A stretch of 64,000 nucleotides of DNA from Spodoptera frugiperda (Eukaryota > Arthropoda > Insecta > Lepidoptera > Noctuidae), in contig NC_064236.1 of the NCBI RefSeq assembly GCF_023101765.2, positions 17,510,993 through 17,574,992 of the forward strand, written 5' to 3'. Positions 46,120-57,640 of this stretch are shown here, piece after piece. The translations under genes and the position numbers were made by a program. The notes beneath the pieces were generated by a model that worked only from the letters and a program-made list of their open reading frames with translations, had not been told where the DNA came from and made no database searches. Numbering within the stretch: the first letter of the stretch is position 1; each line of letters starts with the position of its first letter.

Positions 46120-47887
46120 AGCTGGCGAGGTGGATACATAGGCACTAACAATTACTATATGTGTAATAGTCTAATTACAGTCTCATTAGTATATAGGATT
46201 TCGCGTACAAGGTCTTGACTCTGCCTATCAAATACTCTGTTGTTCTCTCAGGTGACTGACATATCCAATTTTGCGGTGAATACATGTCCACATTCATTGC
46301 AGTTAGCACCCCTCCAATGTAATTATGGTGGATGCAGGAGGTCGGGTAGTAAGCTCATCACGGTTACAATTGGATTCCCTTCTGCGTCGCTTATCAAATT
46401 GTTCTGATTTAACCTTGGGGCTATTTCTGTAGTGACCTTCAAATGCATTACTATTGTCCTTGTACGAGAACACAGGTAGGTAAGATAAAAGATTAGATTA
46501 TGCAGATTTGTAGATATACACAAAAAGTTTCTTTTTCAACTGGTGGTTGTATGGTCAAGAAATTCTTAATTAGTAATTTCCTGTTAGTTTTAATAACAAA
46601 CTTTGTGTCAGTACTTTTAAGTTTGCTTAAGATATCAACAAGTTACACTGCTGGCGCTCTGGTGAGTTGAGTCACGCAATTAAAAATGTACTTTTTGAAC
46701 TTTTTTTGTAACAAATGATATTTAAAGAAAACACAGCATTACTTACAAAGCAAAACATGAAATTAATCAGTATTGTATCAGGGCACTATCATTAAAACTT
46801 AAAACGGGATATTTACCATGTTTAGGTATTAGTTTTTGTGAGTTTCTATCAGAACATATAAAACAGTCAGTTAATGTAAGGTAAGGTAAATATTGTAATG
46901 TAACAGCACTTTAGTTCGTTAAAAGTCTTTAAAATTTTACCCGTGATATTTTTGTGTAAGCACCGTCATAGCACACGTATGTAATGTTTTGTTTACGCGA
47001 TCAAACTACAAACTTGAATGGTGGTGTTTAGCATAAGTAGCGGCTATTAATGAGACGATATTTTCAAAACATTCCTCTACTATGGTTTCTACGAAATACT
47101 GTAGAAAATAGTCCATTACCATTAAAGTTTTAGTTTTATTTTGTGTTAAGTTTGCTATTTTGGTATCGATCACCATTATTAATCCTTTACCACTGATATA
47201 TGGAGGCCTTTTTTCAATAGCCCTGAGTTTAATCTTTAACTCTTCGTACTACTGCCAGACACTTGACGTATATCGTCTTGCTGCTGGAGATTTCGCGACA
47301 AAATAAGTTAAGCTAGTAAATAGATTTGATATTAACTACTTCTTTTATTCTTAAATTCTCTCATAAGTTATCGATCTCGACATGATGGAGAAAAAATACA
47401 CAAGAAAACACGAAGACTTGATATCTTCATATTATATTTTTCTGGAGTCCATGCCCTTGTCATACAATTAGTTATAGTTTTAAAGTCGATAATTCTTATT
47501 GTAAAGATATTTCGTCATAACAATTTTTTTATATTATCTTAGAAAAGAAACCCCTCAACAAATTTCAGAGAACATTACTTAGGTGTATGTAATTAAAATG
47601 CTTATTTAACAATGCGACGTCTCGTGAGTGTCGGTATAGTGGTCGTCTGTGTAACGTGCGGTAAGATTCAATTCACACGACAGGCGCTATTCATGATTTT
47701 GAAATTGCATGTAGTGACATGGAGCTGGGATTTCACGACGACGCGCTGAGACGTAGTCTAATAAACCCAACGTTCTGCTGTGAAGCTCATGTAACTAATG
47801 CAAGTGGAATGCCGACGCTTATAGCTTATTGCAGTTTAAATGGTTGTACCTATTGTCTGTTCTATTAATGGCATTTTATTAATTGTT
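46120..47887. other. AT-rich; one remnant
   Basis: 'aaaacgggatatttaccatg' and 'gtgagtttctatc' near 46800-46855 resemble the MITE at 47888-48040. Otherwise nothing recognised. Confidence 0.35.
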
Positions 47888-48040
47888 ACTCAAATTAGTA
47901 TTAGAACTCGAAACGGGATTTTTACCATATTTTTCTATTTCTATGAGTTTCCGATATTTCGGCAGTGTTGCAAGTGCCATGATCACGGCTGAATTGGAGT
48001 AAATGCGGGTGTTTTTTTGAGTTCTAATACTAGTGTTAGT
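47888..48040. mobile_element. Small MITE with AGTATTAGAACTC termini
   Basis: AGTATTAGAACTC (47897-47909) is the exact reverse complement of GAGTTCTAATACT (48019-48031), inside a longer imperfect terminal pair. The interior carries 'gagtttccgatatttcggca' and 'gtgccatgatcacggctg', a style I recognise from lepidopteran repeats. 153 bp, no frame. Confidence 0.6.
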
Positions 48041-48507
48041 GACCATGTCAGTTTACCAACTTATAGTTACGGTACTGAAATTGTCTTGTTCGTTTGTCAA
48101 TAGTTGATTCTGATTCTGAATTTAATTATTAAGGAAACTTATAAATAAAATTCTTAGTACAACTACTCACACACACAAAATTAAAAAATATATGACGTTT
48201 GTTGATGTGCCCATTCTATCATAGAAGTACGCGATCAAAATATTTGTTAATCTGTCTTAGAAAGTATATAGAACTAAAAAAATAACAAACAAAAACTACA
48301 AAGCGTTCGAAATGAGCAACTATTACAAGTTTAATAGAACATTTTTTCGTATAAACGTGTTCTGTAGGCGCCGCTCGAATGCCAAGTTCTCGTATGTTGA
48401 CAAAAATACCTACATAATGACGTAAAGACTTGTTATGAATGAACTTTAGAATACTTTATTGTATGTAAACATTATATTATGAGTTTATGAGCAATCACTG
48501 GAGAATT
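48041..48507. other. AT-rich; nothing recognised
   Basis: No supported feature. Confidence 0.3.
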
Positions 48508-48852
48508 AGGATGCTTTTCCATAAGACATATGTTACGCTACGTTGTTCTGGATGCGTTTGGCTTTTACCAGTCATACTTATTGGTACACGTAGCTTAGCA
48601 CTGGCGGAGACAGACTCAGCTAAGCTAATTAAGCTATGTTTTTTATATGGAAAGATGCGTGCTTTGGATGGCTTCCCTATACATCGCATACTCGATCTGC
48701 GCATCTTCCGCGCACAGCTACTTTGCGGCAGCGCATCTTCATTGCATATCTTACTCGCATACCTGCATAGCTTAGTATCGGTGTAAACAGTCACATCCTT
48801 TCACATCTTTGTAGCATAGCTACATAGCACATCTCTATTAGAAAAGCACCCT
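48508..48852. mobile_element. MITE-like element, GATGCTTTTCC termini
   Basis: Left end AGGATGCTTTTCCATAAGAC pairs imperfectly with the reverse complement of the right end (AGGGTGCTTTTCTAATAGAG). The interior has many GCAT/GCGCATC words and TAGCTTAG, which create long chance frames on both strands. These frames are not genes. Confidence 0.55.
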
Positions 48853-49158
48853 TAGATTCTAGTGCTTAGGTTGAGATGCCTAAGTGCCTTTTCATTATGC
48901 TTCCATTGCCGTTAGCTCCGAACAGGGCAGCGAGTGTGGCAGCTAGCGTACATGTCTATACAGTACGTCGTTGGATCCCGGCTCCGTCTGCCCGGGAAAC
49001 AGTGAAAAGACCTTAATTAAGATTGACATTAACTGCCTCGTTGTCTTAAGTCGAATGGTTAAGACAATTGAGACGAGTGAACTAAGGGCGCGGATATAGT
49101 TTTACTTAGTGTCTGGAAAAGTGTAATGATTTTAGAATGCGTTATTTTAACAATTGGG
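48853..49158. other. Nothing recognised
   Basis: No supported feature. Confidence 0.3.
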
Positions 49159-49336
49159 TTGTGGTTTTTTTAAGGGGTTATATCATGCAATTCTTCTTCC
49201 GCCTTGGGCGAGGCGAAAAGGAGTGACAAACTCTTACTGACTAAAAACCACCCTGTTCCTACTCCTGCTTTTCGAGCCGGAGCCCCGGTAAACCCGCTAG
49301 GTAGTCCACAGCTCCAGATCAGATTAGATTGTGGTT
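49159..49336 (-). mobile_element. LINE 3' UTR copy with 8-bp target duplication
   Basis: Flanked by TTGTGGTT (49159-49166 and 49329-49336). The insert has 'ccgccttgggcgaggcgaaa' through 'gtagtccacagctccagatc'. Confidence 0.85.
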
Positions 49337-50005
49337 GAGATAGTGGTTAAAGCTTGTTGTGTAAAACGCTTAATAAACATCATACGAGACATGTTTCAAT
49401 AACAGCTTTCGAGCTCGTACGATTAGGATTAGCGTTTTATTTCAAAACCACATTTTATATCAAAATTATCTAATTGTCATACGGACATACTACTTTATGA
49501 AAGGTTTATTTTATCCTCAAACCTGAATAATGCAACAGTTCTATGCTTAGCTGCCACCTACATCGATCCTTACTATATTTAACAGTTGTAATTATTTAGA
49601 CATCGCATCACCAGGGGTCACGATTGAAAATGCACAGCTCCATCGATCCATTGGTTTCATGGCGTCTATTAGTGACGGGACTAGCCAGCCTTTGGTTTTC
49701 ATTTAGCAGGCGATACTGGTCCAGACTATGTTCCAATTTAAATGGAGAGTTAAATCAAAATGGTGCTATTTTGAAAATCGGGCTTAATCAGATTAACAGT
49801 GCGCTTGAAATGCAAATTCGATATTTATTTTAAGTCTTTGTCTGGTAGGTACAGAATCTGAGTTTTGTATACATTAGTAGTGTGGTCACTCTTTTCCGCA
49901 AGGAGATTGGTAACCACGTTAACCTATTCTACTATTCGCGGTTTTATTTTTTATCAAATTCAAAAACCAATAAGGAAAAGCTGAATAAATGCAATAATTA
50001 AATTA
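49337..50005. other. AT-rich; nothing recognised
   Basis: No supported feature. Confidence 0.3.
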
Positions 50006-50130
50006 GGCTCACCACCTATTACAAGGGATGTACAAAATAAATTGTGAAAAGTGGGTGTACACAGTGGCATTACGTGCCATAATGTGCACCTCTGTCTACC
50101 CCTTCGGCGTGACGATATGTATGTATGTAT
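50006..50130 (+). mobile_element. 5'-truncated SINE tail
   Basis: 'aggctcaccacctattacaa', 'attgtgaaaagtgggtgta', 'gcacctctgtctacccctt' and TATG repeats: the tail module of the SINE at 29161. Confidence 0.8.
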
Positions 50131-50165
50131 TTTTTACATTTTTACTATCCGTTAAAAATGTTTTA

Positions 50166-50205
50166 AAAATCGTAAAGGTACGTCTCTACGTACCTTTACG
50201 ATTTT
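50166..50205. repeat. Perfect 18-bp palindrome, 4-base loop
   Basis: AAAATCGTAAAGGTACGT (50166-50183), loop CTCT, then its exact reverse complement (50188-50205). Sits just after a SINE and just before a 'cgaaaaacataac' block. Confidence 0.9.
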
Positions 50206-51307
50206 ATGCTTTATGACTTCGAAAAACATAACAACTTTAGTTACAATAGCTCATTTTCTTAACATTTCTGGTTCCTTATTCACAAGAATTCACTAATGAT
50301 ATTGTATTACTTCTTGTAATACTGAAGGCAACTGGACCAAACAATCTAATACAATTAAATCTATTCATACTGTAATGTCATGTCTGGGTATCTAAGTACC
50401 TATTATGTTACTTGAATATTGTGTACAATTCTTGATATACTTATACTTATTTATACAGGGTATGCCCTTACAATAGCTTTACCTTCGAATCATGATCGCA
50501 TCGTTAAAAAGGATATTAATTTCACTAGAAAGTCTGATACTATTGTGTTTGTGGCATGTTGCGACGGCACTTAGAATTGTTACAAGTCAGTTTTTGAGAT
50601 AATGTTGTTAACAAAAAGTCATGGTATTTTTTTTTCATAAACTGTATTTTTGTTAATTATAAAGTTTGATTAAAAAAACGAGGCTCAAATTGGACAGTGT
50701 CATTCAATAGAGTGCATGAGACAGATAAAGCAAAAATTTATTCGACCAATAGAGATGATGACGGGGTATGAAAATTAAAAATCTATTTTGTAATGAAAAA
50801 ATATTAGACATATTTTTTTTTTATATAAGATAATAATACTGAGATAAAACGAATTAAAGTTTAGGAGTGGGAGCAAATACGTCATTTGTACGTATAAAAT
50901 GTAACTAGAAGTGGAAAGTATTTAGTTTCCGAAAAAAAAAAACGTGTTTAATGTATAAAAAATTTAAGAATATAATAAAAGTCTATAAGTCAGATATTAA
51001 AATAAAAATTAGTCATCTACCCTATTACGAGACATTGAAACTAACACATATTTAACATTATAATAGGTACTTATTGCTTCGTTCGTCTATAATATCCGTA
51101 TAGCATTCTAATGTTTAGTAAAATGCTATGCGAAGGCATGCAATCTATACGATCTGAAAATGATCTTAATCCTAGCCACCGCCGTCGCCCTAATCCGACC
51201 TTCGAGGGGTTCGGTCTTGCTACCGAATATCTTAAAAGCATGCTTATAATATGAGCTTGCATATTTAAGAATTATATAAGCATTTTAAAATTGCCAGTGT
51301 CCATCAA
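50206..51307. other. AT-rich; nothing recognised
   Basis: No supported feature. Confidence 0.3.
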
Positions 51308-51600
51308 CAACTATAAGTGGCCACTGTTGACCAAAGGCTTCTTCTTACACGGAGAAGGTTTGAGTATTAATCACCACGCTAGCCCAATGCGGGTTGGCGA
51401 TTTCAAACTTATAATAATAAATTATAAACCCAGGTTTACTCACGATGTTTCCCTTCACCGTTTGTCAGTGGTGTGTTAATAATCTTAGAAAGTACATATA
51501 ACTCGGAAAAAGTCACATTGGTACTCGCCGTTGGTACATTTCAAACTCACACTCTTATGCGTGAGAAGCGGGGGCGTCTTAAACCTCCGGTCACCATCAC
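51308..51600 (+). repeat. LINE-derived repeat, 'GGCCACTGTTGACCAAAGGC' type
   Basis: Blocks 'ggccactgttgaccaaaggc', 'cacgctagcccaatgcgggt', 'tttactcacgatgtttccct' and 'ttcaccgtttg', then 'acctccggtcaccat'. This order is typical of a widespread lepidopteran LINE 3' region. No intact frame. Confidence 0.6.
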
Positions 51601-52226
51601 CAGATTGTTTAAAAAAAGGGAGTATCTTAAATTCCCGGTATGGGAGGATAAGGCGGGCTTGTACCTAAAAAAACTTCAAAGTTTGTAGACGTTATCGAAG
51701 CAGAAGTCTTTACCTATTTCCCATTCAAATGTTGCCGTACAGTCGTAACGATACGCCTACGATCCGACTGTCTTTACCGATTCGTTTGAAAAGAGCTTAA
51801 CATAAGAAGCCACAGACACAAAAGTCCTTTTAATACCTAGGTCCTTTTAAAAACATAGGGATGCAAAAAAGGAGTAAGGTAACTGGTAGGATTAATCAAA
51901 CGGATCCATTTATTCACTTGGACTCTGATTCCCTTGAAACTAAAAAGTTTAAATAAAAAACAATGGGCGAACGAGCAAATTTTCCGTTAACGTATTGAAT
52001 TGTGCTCCCTCCGGTAGTATCGTTGGCGACGTGAACTTTCCTCCTACAATACATTTCGGGTTCCTGTTTGTTTTTTTTGTTGGAAAACTGATTCGTAGGT
52101 ACACTATAGGGTCTACAGGACATCATGTTTTTAAACTGTTTTTTGTTAGTAGATTTTTAACTTTATTTATTTGTAATAAAGTCGCCTATTGAAGAAATTA
52201 CAGAGTTAAAGGATATATCCTTTCAG
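51601..52226. other. Nothing recognised
   Basis: No supported feature. Confidence 0.3.
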
Positions 52227-52552
52227 GTTTAGTAATCATACATACATACATATCGTCCCGCCTTTAATCCCCGAAGGGGTAGGCAGAGGTGCACATTATG
52301 ACACGTAGTGCCACTGTGTACACCCACTTTTCACAATTTATGTTGTAAGTTCCATGTAATAGGTGGTGAGCCTATTGCCATATACCGGGCACATTTCCAG
52401 ACTCCGTGCTACTACTGAGAAATTTTCGAAAAACCGAAAAAAGCCCAGTAATACCTCGCCCGACCCGGGAATCGAACCCGAGACCCCTTGCCCGGCAGTT
52501 GCACTTGCAACCACTCGGCCAACGAGGCAGTCTTAGTTCAGTTTAGTAATCA
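52227..52552 (-). mobile_element. Full-length tRNA-derived SINE, head type 2
   Basis: Minus-strand SINE with 12-bp target duplication GTTTAGTAATCA (52227-52238 and 52541-52552). The head reads GACTGCCTCGTTGGCCGAGTG, with A-box-like TGGCCGAGTGG and B-box GGTTCGATTCC. The body has 'ttactgggcttttttcggtt' and 'tcagtagtagcacggagtct'. The tail module (GGCTCACCACCTATTACA to TATG repeats) is the same as in the head-type-1 SINE at 29161, although head and body differ. Confidence 0.9.
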
Positions 52553-52971
52553 CTCTGCTTATTTTCGTGTAGTATTTTTCAATAGATGTACAGTGGACCC
52601 CCGATAATCCGGCACCCCCTGTAATCAGACATGTCTTTGATTAATAATTCTTGATAATTTTAATACATAATTATGTGTATTTTTAACAACGAAAACATAA
52701 ACATTGAAATTAAAAAAAATACAGAGATACAGACTAGTACAATAAATATAGAAGTATACTGTGTATGCCAGTGTAGTACAGAAACTTTAATACCTCTTAA
52801 AAAAAACTGAATAGTTACTGTACAAAGACAGTACTGATGTACTCACGTGGTCATATCCAAATCGCCAGACATTTGTTTAACCTCATTACCGGTTGAACTG
52901 AATACCTAATCTTAGGATTGATACCGAGATTTTAAATTAAAATCGGTTAAATTTCGACCCAACACGTTCTA
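52553..52971. other. AT-rich; nothing recognised
   Basis: No supported feature. Confidence 0.3.
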
Positions 52972-53114
52972 GCGAGTTTATTGGAGTCCAGCTCAAAAAG
53001 CAGGGGTAGAGGTGAAGTGGTTTTTAGTCAGTAAGAATCTGACACTCCTTTTAGCTTCGCCCAAGGTGGGAGAAGACATTAGTTGATTTTCCACTCTAAA
53101 AAAACGACACGTTG
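52972..53114 (+). mobile_element. LINE 3' UTR fragment, plus orientation
   Basis: 'agtttattggagtccagctc', 'gtggtttttagtcagtaaga' and a short A-run. Possible 7-bp duplication ACACGTT (52972-52978 and 53108-53114). Confidence 0.8.
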
Positions 53115-54540
53115 TTGTTTCGTGATCCGTAAGTGTAAAACATTTGACTTTTTCACCTACATAACACGAATGAAATCAAGAGTCACAACTAGTCTCTAAT
53201 ACATACATAGTTACATATCCGTTCGTATTTGTTTATCATCGCACGGCATAGATATGCAGCGGCCTTTAGATCTGCACTATGTAGCTAGTTATTTATAAAA
53301 CACGCCTGTCCAACTATTTTTAACTGCCACAAAATCATTTTGGAACATTATCGGGACAAGCTTTTGGCTGGTCGATTCGTGTTGATGGACGATGTAATGT
53401 GACGCGAATTAAATGCTTCTTTCTTGCATGTTTTATAAAAATATTGTATTCACATTTTTGTAGTACTACTGTACTAGTTATGAGACTGGTGTATATTAGA
53501 AGTTGAACATGTGTTATAGATAAAAGGTATTAGAAATAGGAATCAAAATTCATCATTCATAGGTTCATTCATAGGTACCACGTCTTAAAACGTGTCTCTT
53601 CGTCGAGTTCACTTGATTAATTTCAAGTAACGAAAGTAATTTAGTATGCCACTATGATAAATAATTAGTTATCATAATATAAAATCTAATAATATAGGTA
53701 CTTAAGTTAAAATTAGAAATGTTATTAAAATATAAACGAAAACGAATCTACAATTAAATACGAATATACATTGTGAAGCGAACAAAAGCGAACGTATTCG
53801 AGTAATTTTTATAGGATAAAATGCTAATTCTACATTTGTACTATTTGATTAAATACTTCGAGGACACGACTGCTAAATAAGATGAATACTTGACACAGGT
53901 AAAAGTTTCGATTTCCGTGAGTGACTAAAAATAATTCGTGGAGGTCACGACCCTCAATAATGAGGGAAATCATACAAAGAGGTTATTCGGAGGGAGATTT
54001 GTACTTATTATTCGTGTATAGCAACGAGCTTGTTTTTATGAAGACTAGTATAATAAGGTAATTACGCGTGTGGGAGTCCTGTCTATACATTTATCTGTCT
54101 TCGTTTCTATAATTGCCAATTATTTTATTAGATTCATTTATTCATCTTCATTTGTGATTGTGACTCTTTTTTATCTAAAAGAGTCATTATGATGAATAGA
54201 TTAAAGTTGTATTTTGAGTGTCTGTGTAGTATTTTTTAGTGAATGCCCTTGAAGTCGACCTAATTCTGTTGGTTTGGTTCGCAGAAGTGGGTCGTGTTAT
54301 TTGCTGCCTAAGGTCTATTTTTAATAACTATGTAAATGTATTATTATATGTAGTTGAATGAGGTGTTCGTATGTTGTTACCAAGAAGTCCGGAAAGTATC
54401 TGAACTAGACTCGTTCCTGTTAAATGAGACTCGTAGCATAATTGGCTATACGTGGGAGTTACATTAAGTTTAGTATTTTTCATTTAGATATGTCAAGGAA
54501 CGTTCATTTGTTGAAATAATAACTTAAAACTATTTCTAGA
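53115..54540. other. AT-rich; SINE tail remnant
   Basis: 'gagactcgtagcataattgg' with 'gtgggagttacattaagttt' at about 54423-54475 is a decayed SINE tail. Otherwise nothing recognised. Confidence 0.35.
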
Positions 54541-54670
54541 CTATTTACTGTCAGCAGCTTCGCCTGCGTTCTCGTGGAATAAAAAGTATTCTATCACCTA
54601 AGTCAGCTCATGCCCTGCCTGTGTACCCATCAAAATCCGTTCGGTAACTTCTGCGTGACAAAGATCTAAA
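54541..54670 (+). repeat. Diverged 'AAATCCGTT...' interspersed repeat
   Basis: 'cagcagcttcgcctgcgttc' and 'catcaaaatccgttcggtaa' resemble the repeat at 12660 and 30350. Confidence 0.4.
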
Positions 54671-54797
54671 CAAATAAATTTTGTAATATAATAGTATGCC
54701 TAGAATATTGTCTATATTGAGGTAATTGTAGCAGTAAATTTTAATGTTTATACCTGTCGGAAAACAATAAAACTATTAAAAGAGTATGGAGTTTACT

Positions 54798-55853
54798 ATT
54801 TTTAGGGGGAAATCCTAAGACTTCTCCCACCTTAGGCGAGTCGAGAAGGAGTGTCAGACTCTTACTGACTAAAAACCACCCTGTTCCTACTCCTGCTTTT
54901 AGAGCCGGAGCTCTGGTAAGCTCGCTGGGTAGTCCGCAGCACAATCTGGAGATTGTGCTTACCTTTTTTTTTTTTGAGGGGGAAAATCATCCAATGTCTT
55001 CTCCCGCCTTAGGTGAGGCGAGAGGGAGTGTCAGACTCTTACTGACTAAAAACCCACCCCGTTCCTACTCCTGCTTTTAGAGCCGGAGCTCTGGTAAGCT
55101 CGCTGGGTAGTCCGCAGCACAATCTGGAGATTGTGCTTACCTTTTTTTTTTTTTGAGGGGGAAAATCATCCAATGTCTTCTCCCGCCTTAGGTGAGGCGA
55201 GAGGGAGTGTCAGACTCTTACTGACTAAAAACCACCCTGTTCCTACTCCTGCTTTTAGAGCCGGAGCTCTGGTAAGCTCGCTGGGTAGTCCGCAGCACAA
55301 TCTGGAGATTGTGCTTACCTTTTTTTTTTTTGAGGGGGAAAATCATCCAATGTCTTCTCCCGCCTTAGGTGAGGCGAGAGGGAGTGTCAGACTCTTACTG
55401 ACTAAAAACCCACCCCGTTCCTACTCCTGCTTTTAGAGCCGGAGCTCTGGTAAGCTCGCTGGGTAGTCCGCAGCACAATCTGGAGATTGTGCTTACCTTT
55501 TTTTTTTTTGAGGGGGAAAGTCATCCAATGTCTTCTCCCGCCTTAGGTGAGGCGAGAGGGAGTGTCAGACTCTTACTGACTAAAAACCACCCTGTTCCTA
55601 CTCCTGCTTTTAGAGCCGGAGCTCTGGTAAGCTCGCTGGGTAGTCCGCAGCACAATCTGGAGATTGTGCTTACCTTTTTTTTTTTTTGAGGGGGAAAATC
55701 ATCCAATGTCTTCTCCCGCCTTAGGTGAGGCGAGAGGGAGTGTCAGACTCTTACTGACTAAAAACCCACCCTGTTCCTACTCCTGCTTTTAGAGCCGGAG
55801 CTCTGGTAAGCTCGCTGGGTAGTCCGCAGCACAATCTGGAGATTGTGCTTACC
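54798..55853 (-). repeat. Tandem array: six LINE-tail units, ~178-bp period
   Basis: Five well-conserved units start (first T of the T-run) at 54964, 55142, 55320, 55498 and 55675, preceded by a more diverged unit from about 54798. Each unit is a T-run of 12-13, GAGGGGGAAA(A/G)TCATCC, the ~150-bp LINE 3' UTR piece, then GCACAATCTGGAGATTGTGC and TTACC. The last part of each unit is the same as the target duplication of the longer LINE that follows. Units alternate AACCCACCCC and AACCACCCTG, which suggests a two-unit duplication. Confidence 0.92.
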
Positions 55854-56628
55854 TTTTTTTTTTTTTTTTGAGGGAGGAAAATCATCCAATGACTTCTCCC
55901 GCCTTAGGTGAGGCGAGAGGGAGTGTCAGACTCTTACTGACAAAAAACCACCCTGTTCCTTCTCCTGCTTTGAGCCGGAGCCCCGGTAACCTTTTACGTT
56001 GTCCGCAGCTCCGGATCGGGCATCAGCCCTGCTGGGCCCCATCTGTGGTGGTCGGGCTCTTTGAGGCGCGCGCGGAACGCGACGCGCCGCACGCACGGGT
56101 CTGGTTCTGGTCGGGTGGCGAGCTACCCTTGCTCGCCGTCCGCAGACCCGCACTTACGGTGGCCGGAGATCGTCACGCGATCCCCGACGCCCGGACTGTC
56201 TACAGCGGCGGCTAGGACGTGAGGAGGATCGTTCCCTCACGCGCTCCGCCTCCTCCTTAGCTAGCATGACTGCTTCGCAAAAGGAGGAGACGGCGTCCCA
56301 TCCCCCCTCGCTCCGCACCATGGCCTGAACCAGAGCCGGACGCGAGAGGTCACCGTCGCCGATCACATCCCTAAGGACACGGCGGTGTTCAGCTCATGCA
56401 GGACACACCGCTACTGTATGCTCCACCGTGTCCTCCGGGTGGTCCTTGCAATGCCGACACCCGGGCGTTTCCTCCCGCCGAATCCGAAACAGGTACCTAC
56501 CGAAACTTCCGTGTCCGGTAAGCACCTGCGTCAGGCGGTAGGTGAGAGCGCCGTGACGCCTCTCTAGCCACTCCTCAAAGAGGGGACTTACCGCTGCTAT
56601 AACAGCGAGCCCGAGATTGTGCTTACCT
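55839..56628 (-). mobile_element. Long LINE copy (R1-clade-like), 5' truncated
   Basis: Minus-strand LINE from the T-run at 55854-55869 to about 56612. It carries the full 3' UTR and about 150 codons of the ORF C-terminus. It is flanked by the 16-bp target duplication GAGATTGTGCTTACCT (55839-55854 and 56613-56628). The left duplication is also the junction sequence of the tandem array. Confidence 0.92.
56154..56611 (-). pseudogene. C-terminal region of LINE polymerase ORF with one stop
   Basis: From 56611 the frame reads an AVIAAVSPLFEEWLERRHG stretch, then LTGHGSFGRYLFRIRREE, then a CCHC-type finger (CRHC, nine residues, H, four residues, C). A TGA at 56394-56396 sits where the family would be expected to have Trp. 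The same frame then continues through DVIGDGDLSRPALVQAMV to RDDLRPP and stop at 56154. This finger plus 'TGHG.F..YL' signature is typical of the region after the reverse transcriptase in R1-clade and related LINEs. The endonuclease and reverse transcriptase are missing. It is not a functional gene. Confidence 0.85.
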
Positions 56629-56887
56629 AGGTATAATATAATACCTATATACATTTTTAGTAGTGATAAATCTACCGATAGATAGGTAATTGAGACTAAC
56701 TATTAGACTATAATCATACATAATAACACATGGACAAACGATCTTATAATAAGCCTGATAATGTAACATCATTACGCTTCTCATGCCACGAAGGGCAGGC
56801 AGAATTGTAAACTCCGATTATGTTATCGATTTCTAGTTCGCACAGTTTCCATAATTCGATTAATGAAGCAGTATTACATGGTAATTG
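56629..56887. other. Nothing recognised
   Basis: AT-rich spacer between the LINE and the LTR element. Confidence 0.3.
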
Positions 56888-56891
56888 ATCT

Positions 56892-57157
56892 TTTAGGGAA
56901 CAGAGAGTAAAGTTCCCTAAGAAAAGGAGGATCCTCCGACCAGGCGAGGTGATCAGCCTGGCGGGCTTTCTGCCCAGTTGGGTATCCCAACTTACAACAG
57001 TTGTTGTACGTTGGGATTTTCTATCCGTGTTAATTCGCATGTAAACTTCATATGTGCGATGCAGGATATTTGTGACGTCATCCATTGATTTGCTCGTCGA
57101 TAGTCTATGTGCGACTTCTGTCATCTGTCACTTGTTACTTGTCAGAGTGTCGCCACA
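56892..57157 (-). repeat. 3' LTR of TRIM-like element
   Basis: 266 bp. Contains an internal inverted repeat around 56980-57016 (GGGTATCCCAACTTACAACA with TGTTGTACGTTGGGA) and TGACGTCA at about 57073. Confidence 0.92.
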
Positions 57158-57171
57158 TCACTCCCCCCCAA
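57158..57171 (-). other. Polypurine tract (TRIM-like element)
   Basis: Minus-strand TTGGGGGGGAGTGA directly precedes the 3' LTR start TGTGG. Confidence 0.85.
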
Positions 57172-57640
57172 GACCGGAGGTCGGTCCTGTTGAGACGGCT
57201 ATCGATGCTTGAGATGAGCGGCGCCAGAGCCAGTGTAGAATGTCCCTAGTTCCAGTGAGTCGGAACTGTGCCGCTGAATGCCCAGTGAGTCGGGTGAGCG
57301 GTGCAGGGTGATACTCCAGTGAGTCGGAGTAGTGAAGCTCGCAGTGTCCCACGGTGAGTCGGGGAATAGATGCTGCGAGGGTAGGTGCGTAGTGGCTGGC
57401 GTCTGCGTAGACGGGAGGAAGCCGTCCTCAGACCGTGTGCAGAAAGTGCTGTGCCTAGACGCTGATGAGGCCGTAGGGAAGAACCAGGCTGCATATCTTC
57501 GATGTAGCGTGTGGTGGTCCCTGATGAGGCCGAGGATGCTGGTTGGCTGCGACTTGATTACCGCTCAGCGGAGAAGTGATGGGTGAGGGAGATGGCGATA
57601 AGGATGACGGTGCTGATCTGCTCCGTGAAGGTTGGTTTCA
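57172..57640. repeat. Non-coding interior with short repeated words
   Basis: CAGTGAGTCGG or GGTGAGTCGG occurs four times (about 57252, 57282, 57312 and 57352) with ~30-40-bp spacing, and CTGATGAGGCCG twice (about 57461 and 57520). This interior has no frame of note; the words could be packaging or dimerisation signals (inference). Confidence 0.7.

Noticed and set aside
48487..48794. Overlapping 99-codon frames on both strands
   Set aside because: They are produced by the low-complexity GCAT/TAGC interior of a MITE-like element.
52450..52528. tRNA-like fold with A and B boxes
   Set aside because: It is the head of a SINE with target duplication and TATG tail; it is not a standalone tRNA gene. 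The same applies at 17114, 29161 and 43999.
54951..55706. Frames reading FFFFEGENHPMSSPALGEA and similar in the tandem array and other LINE tails
   Set aside because: They are translations of the LINE 3' UTR in the antisense direction; the real LINE frame ends at RDDLRPP.
57461..57535. CTGATGAGG words resembling the hammerhead ribozyme core
   Set aside because: The matching GAAA and stem I-III context is missing, and the words are on the strand opposite to the element's transcript.
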